Origin: Bacteroides sp. OF04-15BH
GTDB lineage: Bacteria; Bacteroidota; Bacteroidia; Bacteroidales; Bacteroidaceae
Direction: 5' to 3'
DNA: 64,000 nucleotides
Assembly: GCF_003477995.1 (NCBI RefSeq)
Contig: NZ_QUEM01000009.1
Coordinates: 51,415-115,414 of the forward strand
The stretch's first letter is position 1, and every line of letters begins with the position of its first letter. Position numbers and translations under genes: made by a program. Of the stretch, positions 43,024 through 50,735 are shown piece by piece. The notes beneath the pieces are model-generated. The model made no database searches. It was not told where the DNA came from and saw only the letters and a list, made by a program, of their open reading frames with translations.

Positions 43024-44331
43024 ATGAAAAAGAAAGCTAGTTTGATTCTGTTGTCTTTTTGTTTGGGAGTTTCTCAGGTTGGTGCTGTGACAGAAGAAAC
43101 AACTGATAAATCGGAGGAGCAGAAAAAGGGAGTTGCCGAGGATATGGACGGGTACAGAAAGTTTCGTGTCGGCGGATATGGTGAGATGCTTTATCAGAAT
43201 TTTGATTACGGTCCGTATCGTTTTGGCGGTAATGGCAGCGGTTCTCCGGCTGACCGTCGTGGAGAGATTTCCGTGCCTCGCTTTGTTTTGGCTTTGGATT
43301 ACAAGTTCTCGCCTTCGTGGATTCTGGGAGCGGAGATAGAGTTTGAATATGGTGGTACCGGAGCGGGTGTAGAAGTGGAGTATGGAGAGAATACCGAATA
43401 TGAGTACGAATTTGAGAAAGGCGGTGAAGTTGCTTTGGAGCAGTTTCATATAACAAAGGTATTTAATAAAGCATTTTCTATCCGTGCCGGTCATATGGTG
43501 GTTCCGGTAGGCTTGACAAATACGCATCATGAGCCGATCAATTTCTTCGGAGCCGCACGTCCCGAGGGAGAAAGTACGATTATCCCCTGCACCTGGCACG
43601 AAACCGGTCTGGCTGTTTTAGGTGAGTTTAAAGGATTGGGTTATCAGGCAATGATTGTGAGCGGTCTGGACCCTTACGGATTCAGTTCAGAGAATTGGAT
43701 ACAGTCGGGCATGCAAAGCCGTTTTGAAAAAACGCAGATGAAGAATCCCGCTTATGTGCTTCGTTTGGATTACCGGGGCGTGAAGGGATTGCGTATCGGT
43801 GCTTCGGGATATTATGCACCCCGTATCAACGGTAATGCTACGAATCCTTCGACCACGACAAACTTTAAAGGTACGGTGTTGATCGGTTCGGCCGATGCCG
43901 AATATAAGGGATATGGTGTTACGGCACGGGCTAATGTGCTTTATGGTTATGTGGGCGATGCTACGGAAATTAACAAGCTTCGTCCGAACAAGTACACAGG
44001 ATACCCCGGAACGCCGGTGGCCAAGAATGCCTATACCTGGCATGCGGAAGTTGGATATAACGTAGGACGTCATTTCCGCAACCGCACGATGCTGACACCT
44101 TATGTCAAATATGAGAAATACAATACGATGGCTAATGAGCAGACCGGTACCGTCGTGTCGGACAAACGTCTGAATGTGGGACTGATTTCAGCAGGAATCA
44201 ATTACAGTCCCGCACCCGGTTTGGTGCTGAAGGCCGATTATAATCACCGGATTATTGACCATGGAAACTTCAATCCGGAGAACACTTTCCAGATCGGTAT
44301 AGCCTATGCCGGATGGTTCTGGAGCAAATAA
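43024..44331 (+). CDS. Outer-membrane porin, first gene of the imelysin operon
   Basis: 435 residues, signal peptide cut near VGAVTEE. An acidic N-terminal stretch is followed by a long porin-like barrel (GGYGEMLYQNFDYGPYRFGG, SIRAGHMVVPVGLTNTHHEP). The segment with RAGHMVVPVG recalls phosphate-selective/OprO-type porins of Bacteroidetes. Substrate unknown; the operon suggests iron or haem-related traffic. The next gene begins 29 nt later. Confidence 0.75.
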   Translation: MKKKASLILLSFCLGVSQVGAVTEETTDKSEEQKKGVAEDMDGYRKFRVGGYGEMLYQNFDYGPYRFGGNGSGSPADRRGEISVPRFVLALDYKFSPSWILGAEIEFEYGGTGAGVEVEYGENTEYEYEFEKGGEVALEQFHITKVFNKAFSIRAGHMVVPVGLTNTHHEPINFFGAARPEGESTIIPCTWHETGLAVLGEFKGLGYQAMIVSGLDPYGFSSENWIQSGMQSRFEKTQMKNPAYVLRLDYRGVKGLRIGASGYYAPRINGNATNPSTTTNFKGTVLIGSADAEYKGYGVTARANVLYGYVGDATEINKLRPNKYTGYPGTPVAKNAYTWHAEVGYNVGRHFRNRTMLTPYVKYEKYNTMANEQTGTVVSDKRLNVGLISAGINYSPAPGLVLKADYNHRIIDHGNFNPENTFQIGIAYAGWFWSK

Positions 44332-44360
44332 ACAGAATAATCAAATCAATCAAATAAAAA

Positions 44361-45578
44361 ATGAGAACATTAAAGAATTTGTTGTTGGCATCGGTCGTTG
44401 GCGGTGCCACATTGGGAATGTCATCTTGTAGTGAGAATTCAGGAAACGGAAATGGCGGAGGCGGTGCCGGAAACCAGACTATCGAAGCCACCTGGAGTAA
44501 CTATTCGGGTTATACTCGCGTGGTGTCGGAAGTATTGGAGCGTGACGCGTTCAGCATCTATGCCTTGTGGAAGGGTACCAACAATCTTCCGGCCGACGAA
44601 GCAGGCCGTGTAGAAGAACTGGAGATTCCGGCCATGCTGGCCGACGGTTACGGCAACTTGTTCAAGAAACATCAGGCCGGCAGCACCTATCCGAATGCGA
44701 AAGTCTGTTTGCAGACCATTATTGCGGCCAGTGTGGATATCGCCACTGAAGTATCGGAACAGAAGATAGCGGCTCCTTATAATGAGAAGAATGTTTACGG
44801 TGTGGAATCGTGGTACAGTTTCAATTCATATACAGACTATGATGACAACATCGAATCCATCGAGAACGCTTATCTGGGAGGTCCGGAGGATAACCGTGAC
44901 GAGGCAACCAGTCTGTATGCGGCAGTGAAGGCCGTGAACGCTACTTTGGCTGAGCAGGTGAAGAGCGATATCGAAGCTTCGCATCAGGCTTTGAAGGCGG
45001 CAAAGGAACAGGGTTGTTTCCGTGATGCGGTGTTGGCTTATGCCAATAACAATATCAAGAGCCCGCAGGTGGAACAAGCCATCACCACTATCGGCACATT
45101 GGCTCAGAGTCTGGAGCAGCTGAACGGTGCAGTAGAGGCCATCAGTGAAACCGTTGCCGACCAGGTAGTAACCAATTATGTGGACCGTACCGTGATTCCG
45201 ACTTATACGAACCTGAAGAATGAAGCCGGAAAATTGGTTGAGGCGGTAAGCAAATATACACAGAATCCGACTCAGGAAAATCTGGATGCAGCCTGCCAGC
45301 AGTGGAAGCAGACCCGTATTCCTTGGGAGCGCAGCGAGGCTTTCCTCTTCGGTCCGGTGGCCGACCAGCAGTTTGACCCGCATCTCGATTCATGGCCTTT
45401 GAGTCAGCTGAACATCAAGTCCATCCTGCGCGGTAACTTTGACTGGGCCAATGAGGACGGTTCGTCTATGGGTGCCAACACTTTGGGCTTCCACACACTG
45501 GAGCTTCTGCTCTTTGAGAACGGTAATCCGCGCCTGGTGAAAACATTCATCAAAGACGGAATGGTAACGATACAGTAA
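44361..45578 (+). CDS. Imelysin (M75-like) family lipoprotein
   Basis: 405 residues, lipoprotein Cys23 (GMSSC) then a Gly/Asn-rich spacer. The imelysin motif GxHxxE is GFHTLE (Gly376, His378, Glu381), and RIPWERSEAFLFGPV fits the family. Imelysins (IrpA, EfeO C-terminal domain, ICMP) are cell-surface or periplasmic proteins linked to iron uptake; they are not proven peptidases. The di-haem protein gene follows after only 10 nt. Confidence 0.88.
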   Translation: MRTLKNLLLASVVGGATLGMSSCSENSGNGNGGGGAGNQTIEATWSNYSGYTRVVSEVLERDAFSIYALWKGTNNLPADEAGRVEELEIPAMLADGYGNLFKKHQAGSTYPNAKVCLQTIIAASVDIATEVSEQKIAAPYNEKNVYGVESWYSFNSYTDYDDNIESIENAYLGGPEDNRDEATSLYAAVKAVNATLAEQVKSDIEASHQALKAAKEQGCFRDAVLAYANNNIKSPQVEQAITTIGTLAQSLEQLNGAVEAISETVADQVVTNYVDRTVIPTYTNLKNEAGKLVEAVSKYTQNPTQENLDAACQQWKQTRIPWERSEAFLFGPVADQQFDPHLDSWPLSQLNIKSILRGNFDWANEDGSSMGANTLGFHTLELLLFENGNPRLVKTFIKDGMVTIQ

Positions 45579-45588
45579 AACAAAAAAC

Positions 45589-47085
45589 ATGAAGCATCAG
45601 GATATTTTTTCCGAAAAGAATCATTCTGTTGGGGGAATCACAAGAAACGGAATCCATGCCGGATTTCGTTTCTTGTGCATTGCTTTTTCGGTGTGTCTGC
45701 TTTCCTGCGAGGTGGATACACTGCCCGAAACGGAAATGATCAATACACTTACCGGAAAGAAAGCCAAATATGAAGAACTGTCTGCCGGTACGGCAACGAT
45801 TTTCAATAACTCGAAAACGGCCTACGACACGAACGCGCCCTGGGTTACGGGCGAACTCTACAACCGGTTCCTGCAGGGAGATTTGCTGTACGACGACCGG
45901 CGCATTCCCGATATGGACGGTTTCGAGCAGGGAGGTCTGGGACCGGTGTATGCGGGTTTCTCCTGCGGCAGCTGCCATAACAATACGGGGCGTACAGCCA
46001 GTACGCTGTGGACTGAGGGAGGAAGCGGAAGTGCCGGCTTCTCGTCCTGTCTGATCTATCTCACCCGTAAGGACGGAGGGTTTCTGAGAAACTACGGTCG
46101 CGTGCTGCACGACCAGTCATCCATCATCGGTGTGAAGCCCGAAGGAAAACTGAAAGTAACCTATACGTATCAGACGTATCAGTTTCCCGACGGGGAAGAA
46201 TACGAGCTGGCCACACCTTCTTACCGCATTACTGATTGGTATGCCGATTCGCTCGCTCCCGAGGATCTGATTGTGTCCGTTCGCATCCCTCTGCGTCATG
46301 TGGGTATGGGGCAGATGATGAGCCTCGACGAAGAGACTATGAAGCGCGTGGCGGCACAGAGCAACTATCCGGAGTATGGCATCAGTGGACGCCTGAATTA
46401 CATCACCGAACGCGGCGTGCGCCGTATGGGCATTTCGGGCAACAAGGCACAGCATGCCGATCTGACCGTGGAGCTGGGCTTCTCGTCCGACCTCGGGGTG
46501 ACCAACGACCGCTATCCCGAAGAGGTCTGTCAGGGACAGGATCAGTATGAGCAGATTTACGGCGACGGTGGGCACGAGATTCAGGTTTCTTCAGAAGATA
46601 TGGAAAAGGTAGATCTGTATATGCAGTGTGTGGGGGTGCCGGCGCGTCGGGATGTAGACGATCCGGTTGTGCAGTTGGGTGAACAGAAGTTTATCGAGGC
46701 TGGATGCAATCTGTGTCATCTGCCCACGTTGCATACCAGCAACAAACGGACGGTGCTCATCAACGGTTCGGAGTTGCCTTGGCTCTGCGGGCAGACCATC
46801 CATCCGTACAGCGATTATCTGTTGCACGACATGGGACCGGAACTGAACGACCATTATCCTTCGGGATTGGCGGCCGGATATGAGTGGCGCACCACCCCTC
46901 TGTGGGGCATCGGTTTGCAGGCCATTGTCAACGGTCATACACAGTTTCTGCACGACGGACGGGCTCGAAATCTTGTTGAGGCCATCATGTGGCACGGAGG
47001 CGAAGGGGCCGCCTCGCGCGAAAAATTCCGTCGGATGAAGAAATCCGACCGCGACGCGCTGATCCGTTTTGTGGAGAGTCTTTAG
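45589..47085 (+). CDS. Di-haem oxidoreductase-like lipoprotein (DUF1111 type)
   Basis: 498 residues with an unusually long hydrophilic leader before the lipoprotein signal (Cys40 in CLLSC). Two c-type haem sites, CGSCH (126-130) and CNLCH (373-377), in a frame resembling di-haem 'thiol oxidoreductase'/DUF1111 proteins related to MauG and cytochrome c peroxidases (GLGPVYAGFSCGSCHNN; TPPLWGIGL-like TTPLWGIGLQ and FLHDGRARNLVEAI). It probably acts in electron transfer at the outer membrane or periplasm, for example reducing or oxidising a metal bound by the neighbouring imelysin (inference). A later Met as true start cannot be excluded. Confidence 0.87.
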   Translation: MKHQDIFSEKNHSVGGITRNGIHAGFRFLCIAFSVCLLSCEVDTLPETEMINTLTGKKAKYEELSAGTATIFNNSKTAYDTNAPWVTGELYNRFLQGDLLYDDRRIPDMDGFEQGGLGPVYAGFSCGSCHNNTGRTASTLWTEGGSGSAGFSSCLIYLTRKDGGFLRNYGRVLHDQSSIIGVKPEGKLKVTYTYQTYQFPDGEEYELATPSYRITDWYADSLAPEDLIVSVRIPLRHVGMGQMMSLDEETMKRVAAQSNYPEYGISGRLNYITERGVRRMGISGNKAQHADLTVELGFSSDLGVTNDRYPEEVCQGQDQYEQIYGDGGHEIQVSSEDMEKVDLYMQCVGVPARRDVDDPVVQLGEQKFIEAGCNLCHLPTLHTSNKRTVLINGSELPWLCGQTIHPYSDYLLHDMGPELNDHYPSGLAAGYEWRTTPLWGIGLQAIVNGHTQFLHDGRARNLVEAIMWHGGEGAASREKFRRMKKSDRDALIRFVESL

Positions 47086-47182
47086 CTCGCTTCCTTGTAA
47101 GATTCTTCCTATCATCCGAAGAACGCCGTAAATTTTATAGTTCACAATCAGGAAAACATCTGAAAATGTTTAGAAAAAAGAT

Positions 47183-48484
47183 ATGAAAAAAATACTATTG
47201 GGGGCAGTTCTGGCTCTGGGAACACCAGCCTTTGCCCAAAATGCTGATAACAATAATACGCCAAGCACCCGTGATTTCACAGCAAATCCTCGGAACGGAT
47301 CAGATGAGGCAGCTAGTGCCCGCCCATCGGACGATGACAAATATGTGGAAAGTGATGTGGTACCTTTGGCCGGAAAGCAGGGATTCAGCTTTTCTACTCG
47401 TGCCGGCGACTTCCTTTTCAAGCCTTATGCTCTGATTCAGGCATCGGGCAATTTCAATTATTATGATGACGAAAATCTGAATCTGGCGGAGGTGGACCGT
47501 GTGGCAAACAGCGGTTTTGCCATTCCGAACGCAATTATTGGTTTCAGTGGTAAAGCGTTTAACAAAATTACTTTTAACTTTGCACTGAATGCGGCAAAGA
47601 GCGGTGGAGAACTGCTTCAACAGGCATGGTTTGATGTCAATTTCTGCGAGGCGGTGCGCTTCCGTGCCGGAAAGTTCAAGACCCCGTTCCAAACAGGTTA
47701 TCTGACTACATTGGGACAGACCATGTTTCCGCAGCTGCCTTCGTCCATGACCACTCCGGTGCGCACCAATCTGAGCCTGGATGCCGTGCAGCCCAGTATC
47801 TATACTGGATTTGATTTGGGCGTTCAGCTTCACGGTGTGGTCAAGAACCGCTTAGGCTATCAGGTGGGTGTTTTCAACGGAACCGGTACCGGAGTGAACA
47901 CCGCCACCAAGGGTACCAGCGACGATCATAAGGGATTGCCTTCCCTGTTGTATGCCGGTCGTCTGGCTTACATGCCCAAGGGAGTGATGCCTACTCATCA
48001 AGGTGATCCGGACGATTTGCGGAACGACAAACTGCTGTTCGCCCTGTCCGGAAGTGTCAATGTGGAAGGCAACAGCGAGAGCTCGAATGATTTCCGTGCC
48101 GGACTGGAGTTTGCCTGGCTGAAAAACCGCTGGTATGTTAGTGCCGAAGGCTATCTGCTGCGTATGAACTGGACCAAGAGAATGATGCGCGAAGGTGGTT
48201 TCACTTCATGGGGTGCCTATGGGCAGTTAGGCTACTTCGCTACGAAGAAGCTGCAACTGGCCGCCCGCTATGATTTCTTTGACCGTAACGGTACGGAGCT
48301 GGCCGGATTCCTGAACATGCCGGCTGTGGGATTCAACTATTTCTTTGCCCGTACGAACCTGAAGCTTCAGGCCATGTATCAGTACATCGGCAAGTGGGGA
48401 CACGACACCCAGCTGGAACGTGACAACGACGATATGGGCATGGCCTATCACAGTGCTACGGTGATGCTGCAATACACCTTCTAA
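47183..48484 (+). CDS. Phosphate-selective porin O/P-like protein
   Basis: 433 residues, signal peptide ending PAFAQN. An acidic Asn/Asp-rich N-terminal segment precedes a barrel with VRFRAGKFKTPFQTGYLTT and a terminal QYTF, matching the OprO/OprP-type porin family (PF07396). The second porin of the operon. A 97-nt gap before it has no clear terminator. Confidence 0.8.
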   Translation: MKKILLGAVLALGTPAFAQNADNNNTPSTRDFTANPRNGSDEAASARPSDDDKYVESDVVPLAGKQGFSFSTRAGDFLFKPYALIQASGNFNYYDDENLNLAEVDRVANSGFAIPNAIIGFSGKAFNKITFNFALNAAKSGGELLQQAWFDVNFCEAVRFRAGKFKTPFQTGYLTTLGQTMFPQLPSSMTTPVRTNLSLDAVQPSIYTGFDLGVQLHGVVKNRLGYQVGVFNGTGTGVNTATKGTSDDHKGLPSLLYAGRLAYMPKGVMPTHQGDPDDLRNDKLLFALSGSVNVEGNSESSNDFRAGLEFAWLKNRWYVSAEGYLLRMNWTKRMMREGGFTSWGAYGQLGYFATKKLQLAARYDFFDRNGTELAGFLNMPAVGFNYFFARTNLKLQAMYQYIGKWGHDTQLERDNDDMGMAYHSATVMLQYTF

Positions 48485-48506
48485 TTACAGAAAAGGAGGC
48501 AAGTAT

Positions 48507-49214
48507 ATGAAACAGCATCTCAGAAAAATAAGTGTTGCCGTCTTTACAGTCCTATGCTGTATGGCTTGCGACAGCGGGGATATTGTTCCGAAGTCCGATA
48601 GTGGTAACAAGAAGATTGTGGCCACCGTTTCTTTCACTCATGTTGAAACGATTCCCGCAGTGCGCGAACGGAAACTGGCTTTTATGTCCTATACGCAACC
48701 CGGCGACGAGCAACCCAACCGCATTCATGTCATCACCTCAGCACAAGAGGGAACACCTACTGAGCTATCACTTACACAGGTGCCCGACGATACCCGTCAG
48801 GTGGTGCTGGCTCTGGTGGATCAGGACAATCAGATTATCTATCCTTTCTTCGAAAAGGAAATCAACTCCTCTTCCGATCGGGTGGATCTGGGAGCCGTGA
48901 CGGTCAATCTGATTGCCTACGACCGGGTGCAGAAGCAGTTGTTCAATCAGAGTTGTCTGGACTGTCACAGCGGCGGTAATCTTTCCCGTGGTCTGAATCT
49001 GGGCGAGGGACAGAGCTACCGGGCCATTGTGAATGTGGAGAGCAAGGTGCCCGGTATGCCGATTGTCAAGCCGGGAGATGCCGAAGGCAGTCTGATGGTC
49101 AAGCAACTGACCGATTATGATACCGGTTCTTTCCACACCACGCTGACCACTTTAAAGGACAACGACATTACGTTGCTGAAAGCGTGGATAAGCGGTGGAG
49201 CACCGGTAAACTAA
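48507..49214 (+). CDS. Mono-haem c-type cytochrome lipoprotein
   Basis: 235 residues, lipoprotein Cys21 (CMAC). Residues 40-135 look like a small beta-rich domain; the C-terminal part holds one haem site CLDCH (150-154), with VPGMPIVKPGDAEGSLMVKQL and LKAWISGGAPVN as in planctomycete-type cytochrome c domains. A possible distal Met lies in PGMP. It likely passes electrons to or from the di-haem protein two genes upstream. Confidence 0.83.
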   Translation: MKQHLRKISVAVFTVLCCMACDSGDIVPKSDSGNKKIVATVSFTHVETIPAVRERKLAFMSYTQPGDEQPNRIHVITSAQEGTPTELSLTQVPDDTRQVVLALVDQDNQIIYPFFEKEINSSSDRVDLGAVTVNLIAYDRVQKQLFNQSCLDCHSGGNLSRGLNLGEGQSYRAIVNVESKVPGMPIVKPGDAEGSLMVKQLTDYDTGSFHTTLTTLKDNDITLLKAWISGGAPVN

Positions 49215-49236
49215 CGTAAAAAATAAATCAAACAAG

Positions 49237-50358
49237 ATGAAACAGAACCATATAGAAATCAAGTCTTACCCGTTTCAGGAAGGTGTGTCGGAGCACCATG
49301 TAATGATCCATGTGCAGGATCGTATGATCACTTATTCCGAACAACTGAAGCAGGTGTTCGGTGATTTTGTGCGAGTGTGCCGCGAAGATTTGGCGGGAGC
49401 ACAGCCGGTGTTTGTCCGGGTATTCCTGAGCGACAGTGCCAATCAGTCGGAAGAACTCTCCGGATACTTGCAGGATGCCGCTTATGCCGTGTCCGTTATT
49501 GAACAGCCGCCGCTCGACGGCAGCAAGATTGCCCTTTGGGCCTATCTGCAAACCGACATGCAGCCATTTGCCTCTCCGGGCGAGTTGCACGCTTTCCAGC
49601 ACAACAGCTACACCCATTGGTGGGGTGGAGACATGACCGCCGTCGGAGCGGATTCCGAGGTGCAGACCTATGATTTGCTGAACCGCTATGCCACGTTGCT
49701 TGAAGAGCGTGGAATGAATTTGTTGGAAAACTGCGTGCGTACCTGGTTCTTTGTGCAGAATGTAGATGTGAACTATGCGGGAGTAGTTACCGGCAGAAAC
49801 CGCTTGTTTTGGGAAAAAGGACTCACAACAGCCACCCACTTCATTTCCAGCACCGGTATCTGCGGTCGCAAGCCCGATGCCAAGGCACTGGCTACGATGG
49901 ATACCTATGCTGTGGAAGGACTGAAATACGGACAGATGCAGTTTCTCTATGCGTCCGACCATCTGAATCCCACTGCCGAGTATGGCGTAAGTTTCGAGCG
50001 CGGAACGTATATCGACTATGGCGACCGTCGTCATCTGTTCATATCGGGAACAGCCAGCATCAACAACCGCGGTCAGGTGGTGTATCCCGGGGATATCCGC
50101 AAGCAGGTGGAGCGAATGTGGGAGAATGTGGAGGCTTTGCTGGCCGAGGGTAAAGCCGGTTTCGGTGATGTGGCCCACATGCTGGTTTATCTGCGCGATG
50201 TGGCTGACTACGAACTGGTGAACCGTATGTTCGAGGAGCGTTTCCCGGATGTGCCGCGCGTGATTCTGTGGGCTCCGGTATGTCGTCCCGGATGGCTGGT
50301 TGAGATGGAATGTATGGCCTTGGTTCCGGAAGGTAATCCGGAATATGAACCCTTCTGA
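49237..50358 (+). CDS. Rid/YjgF-family protein with extended N-terminal domain
   Basis: 373 residues, no signal peptide. The last ~120 residues have the Rid pattern (LFISGTASIN, VYPGDIRKQVERMWENVEALL, VYLRDVADYELVN, RPGWLVEMECMAL with the conserved Arg). The middle (LLENCVRTWFFVQNVDVNYAGVVTGRNRLF) recalls chorismatases such as FkbO/Hyg5, which are also Rid-like. So an enamine/imine hydrolase or a chorismatase-like enzyme is possible. Its place in a haem/iron operon is unexplained. It ends the operon; a terminator follows. Confidence 0.72.
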   Translation: MKQNHIEIKSYPFQEGVSEHHVMIHVQDRMITYSEQLKQVFGDFVRVCREDLAGAQPVFVRVFLSDSANQSEELSGYLQDAAYAVSVIEQPPLDGSKIALWAYLQTDMQPFASPGELHAFQHNSYTHWWGGDMTAVGADSEVQTYDLLNRYATLLEERGMNLLENCVRTWFFVQNVDVNYAGVVTGRNRLFWEKGLTTATHFISSTGICGRKPDAKALATMDTYAVEGLKYGQMQFLYASDHLNPTAEYGVSFERGTYIDYGDRRHLFISGTASINNRGQVVYPGDIRKQVERMWENVEALLAEGKAGFGDVAHMLVYLRDVADYELVNRMFEERFPDVPRVILWAPVCRPGWLVEMECMALVPEGNPEYEPF

Positions 50359-50385
50359 TTTTTACTCCCTAAATGTAAGTATTTT

Positions 50386-50416
50386 CTGATGGCCGGACAC
50401 TGAGTCCGGCCATCAG
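50386..50416 (+). terminator. Intrinsic terminator of the imelysin operon
   Basis: Perfect 13-bp GC-rich stem (50386-50398, 50404-50416) with 5-nt loop, followed by TGTTTTG. Confidence 0.88.
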
Positions 50417-50469
50417 TGTTTTGAAAAGAATCATCCTTTTTGTGTATTGACAGTCAGATTCTTTTCTTC

Positions 50470-50477
50470 TATTTTTG
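50470..50477 (+). promoter_or_regulatory. -7 box TATTTTTG for a candidate small RNA / ccsBA leader
   Basis: Exact TAnnTTTG with ATTG at 50446-50449 (20-bp spacer). It lies 258 nt before the ccsBA start. Confidence 0.6.
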
Positions 50478-50483
50478 CAACAC

Positions 50484-50570
50484 AGAAAACAGAAAATCAG
50501 TGAGGCCGCTGTCCCTTATTCCTCGAAGTCTTTAGTAGTGTTTCGATTTTGAGGAAGGCAGCGGCTTTTC
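50484..50570 (+). ncRNA. Candidate structured RNA between the imelysin operon and ccsBA
   Basis: Downstream of the promoter box, a hairpin spans 50505-50565: outer GCCGCTG/CAGCGGC, inner CCTTATTCCTC/GAGGAAGG, tip TCGAA/TTCGA, then CTTTTCT. It may be a short terminated RNA or an attenuator in the ccsBA leader; the T run is short. No coding frame is evident. The remaining gap up to 50735 holds repeat copy E. Confidence 0.45.
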
Positions 50571-50613
50571 TCATGGTTACGGGAAAAAACAATCAGGCCG
50601 GTTGTGCGAAAAA

Positions 50614-50671
50614 ATCATCCTGATGAAATGAAAAAGTCATTTCGATGATTTTCCAAAAACATCCTGATGAA
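50614..50671. repeat. Triple 22-bp-phased ATCAT element, copy E
   Basis: Dyads start at 50614, 50636 and 50658, centres CCTG, TTCG and CCTG. Here no two centres are complementary. It ends 64 nt before the ccsBA ATG; I find no TAnnTTTG box between. Confidence 0.82.
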
Positions 50672-50735
50672 TTTTGGGAGAGGAGAGCGTGGCCGCTTTT
50701 CTTTTTCTGGCGGAACAGATTGATAGTGCAAGAAT

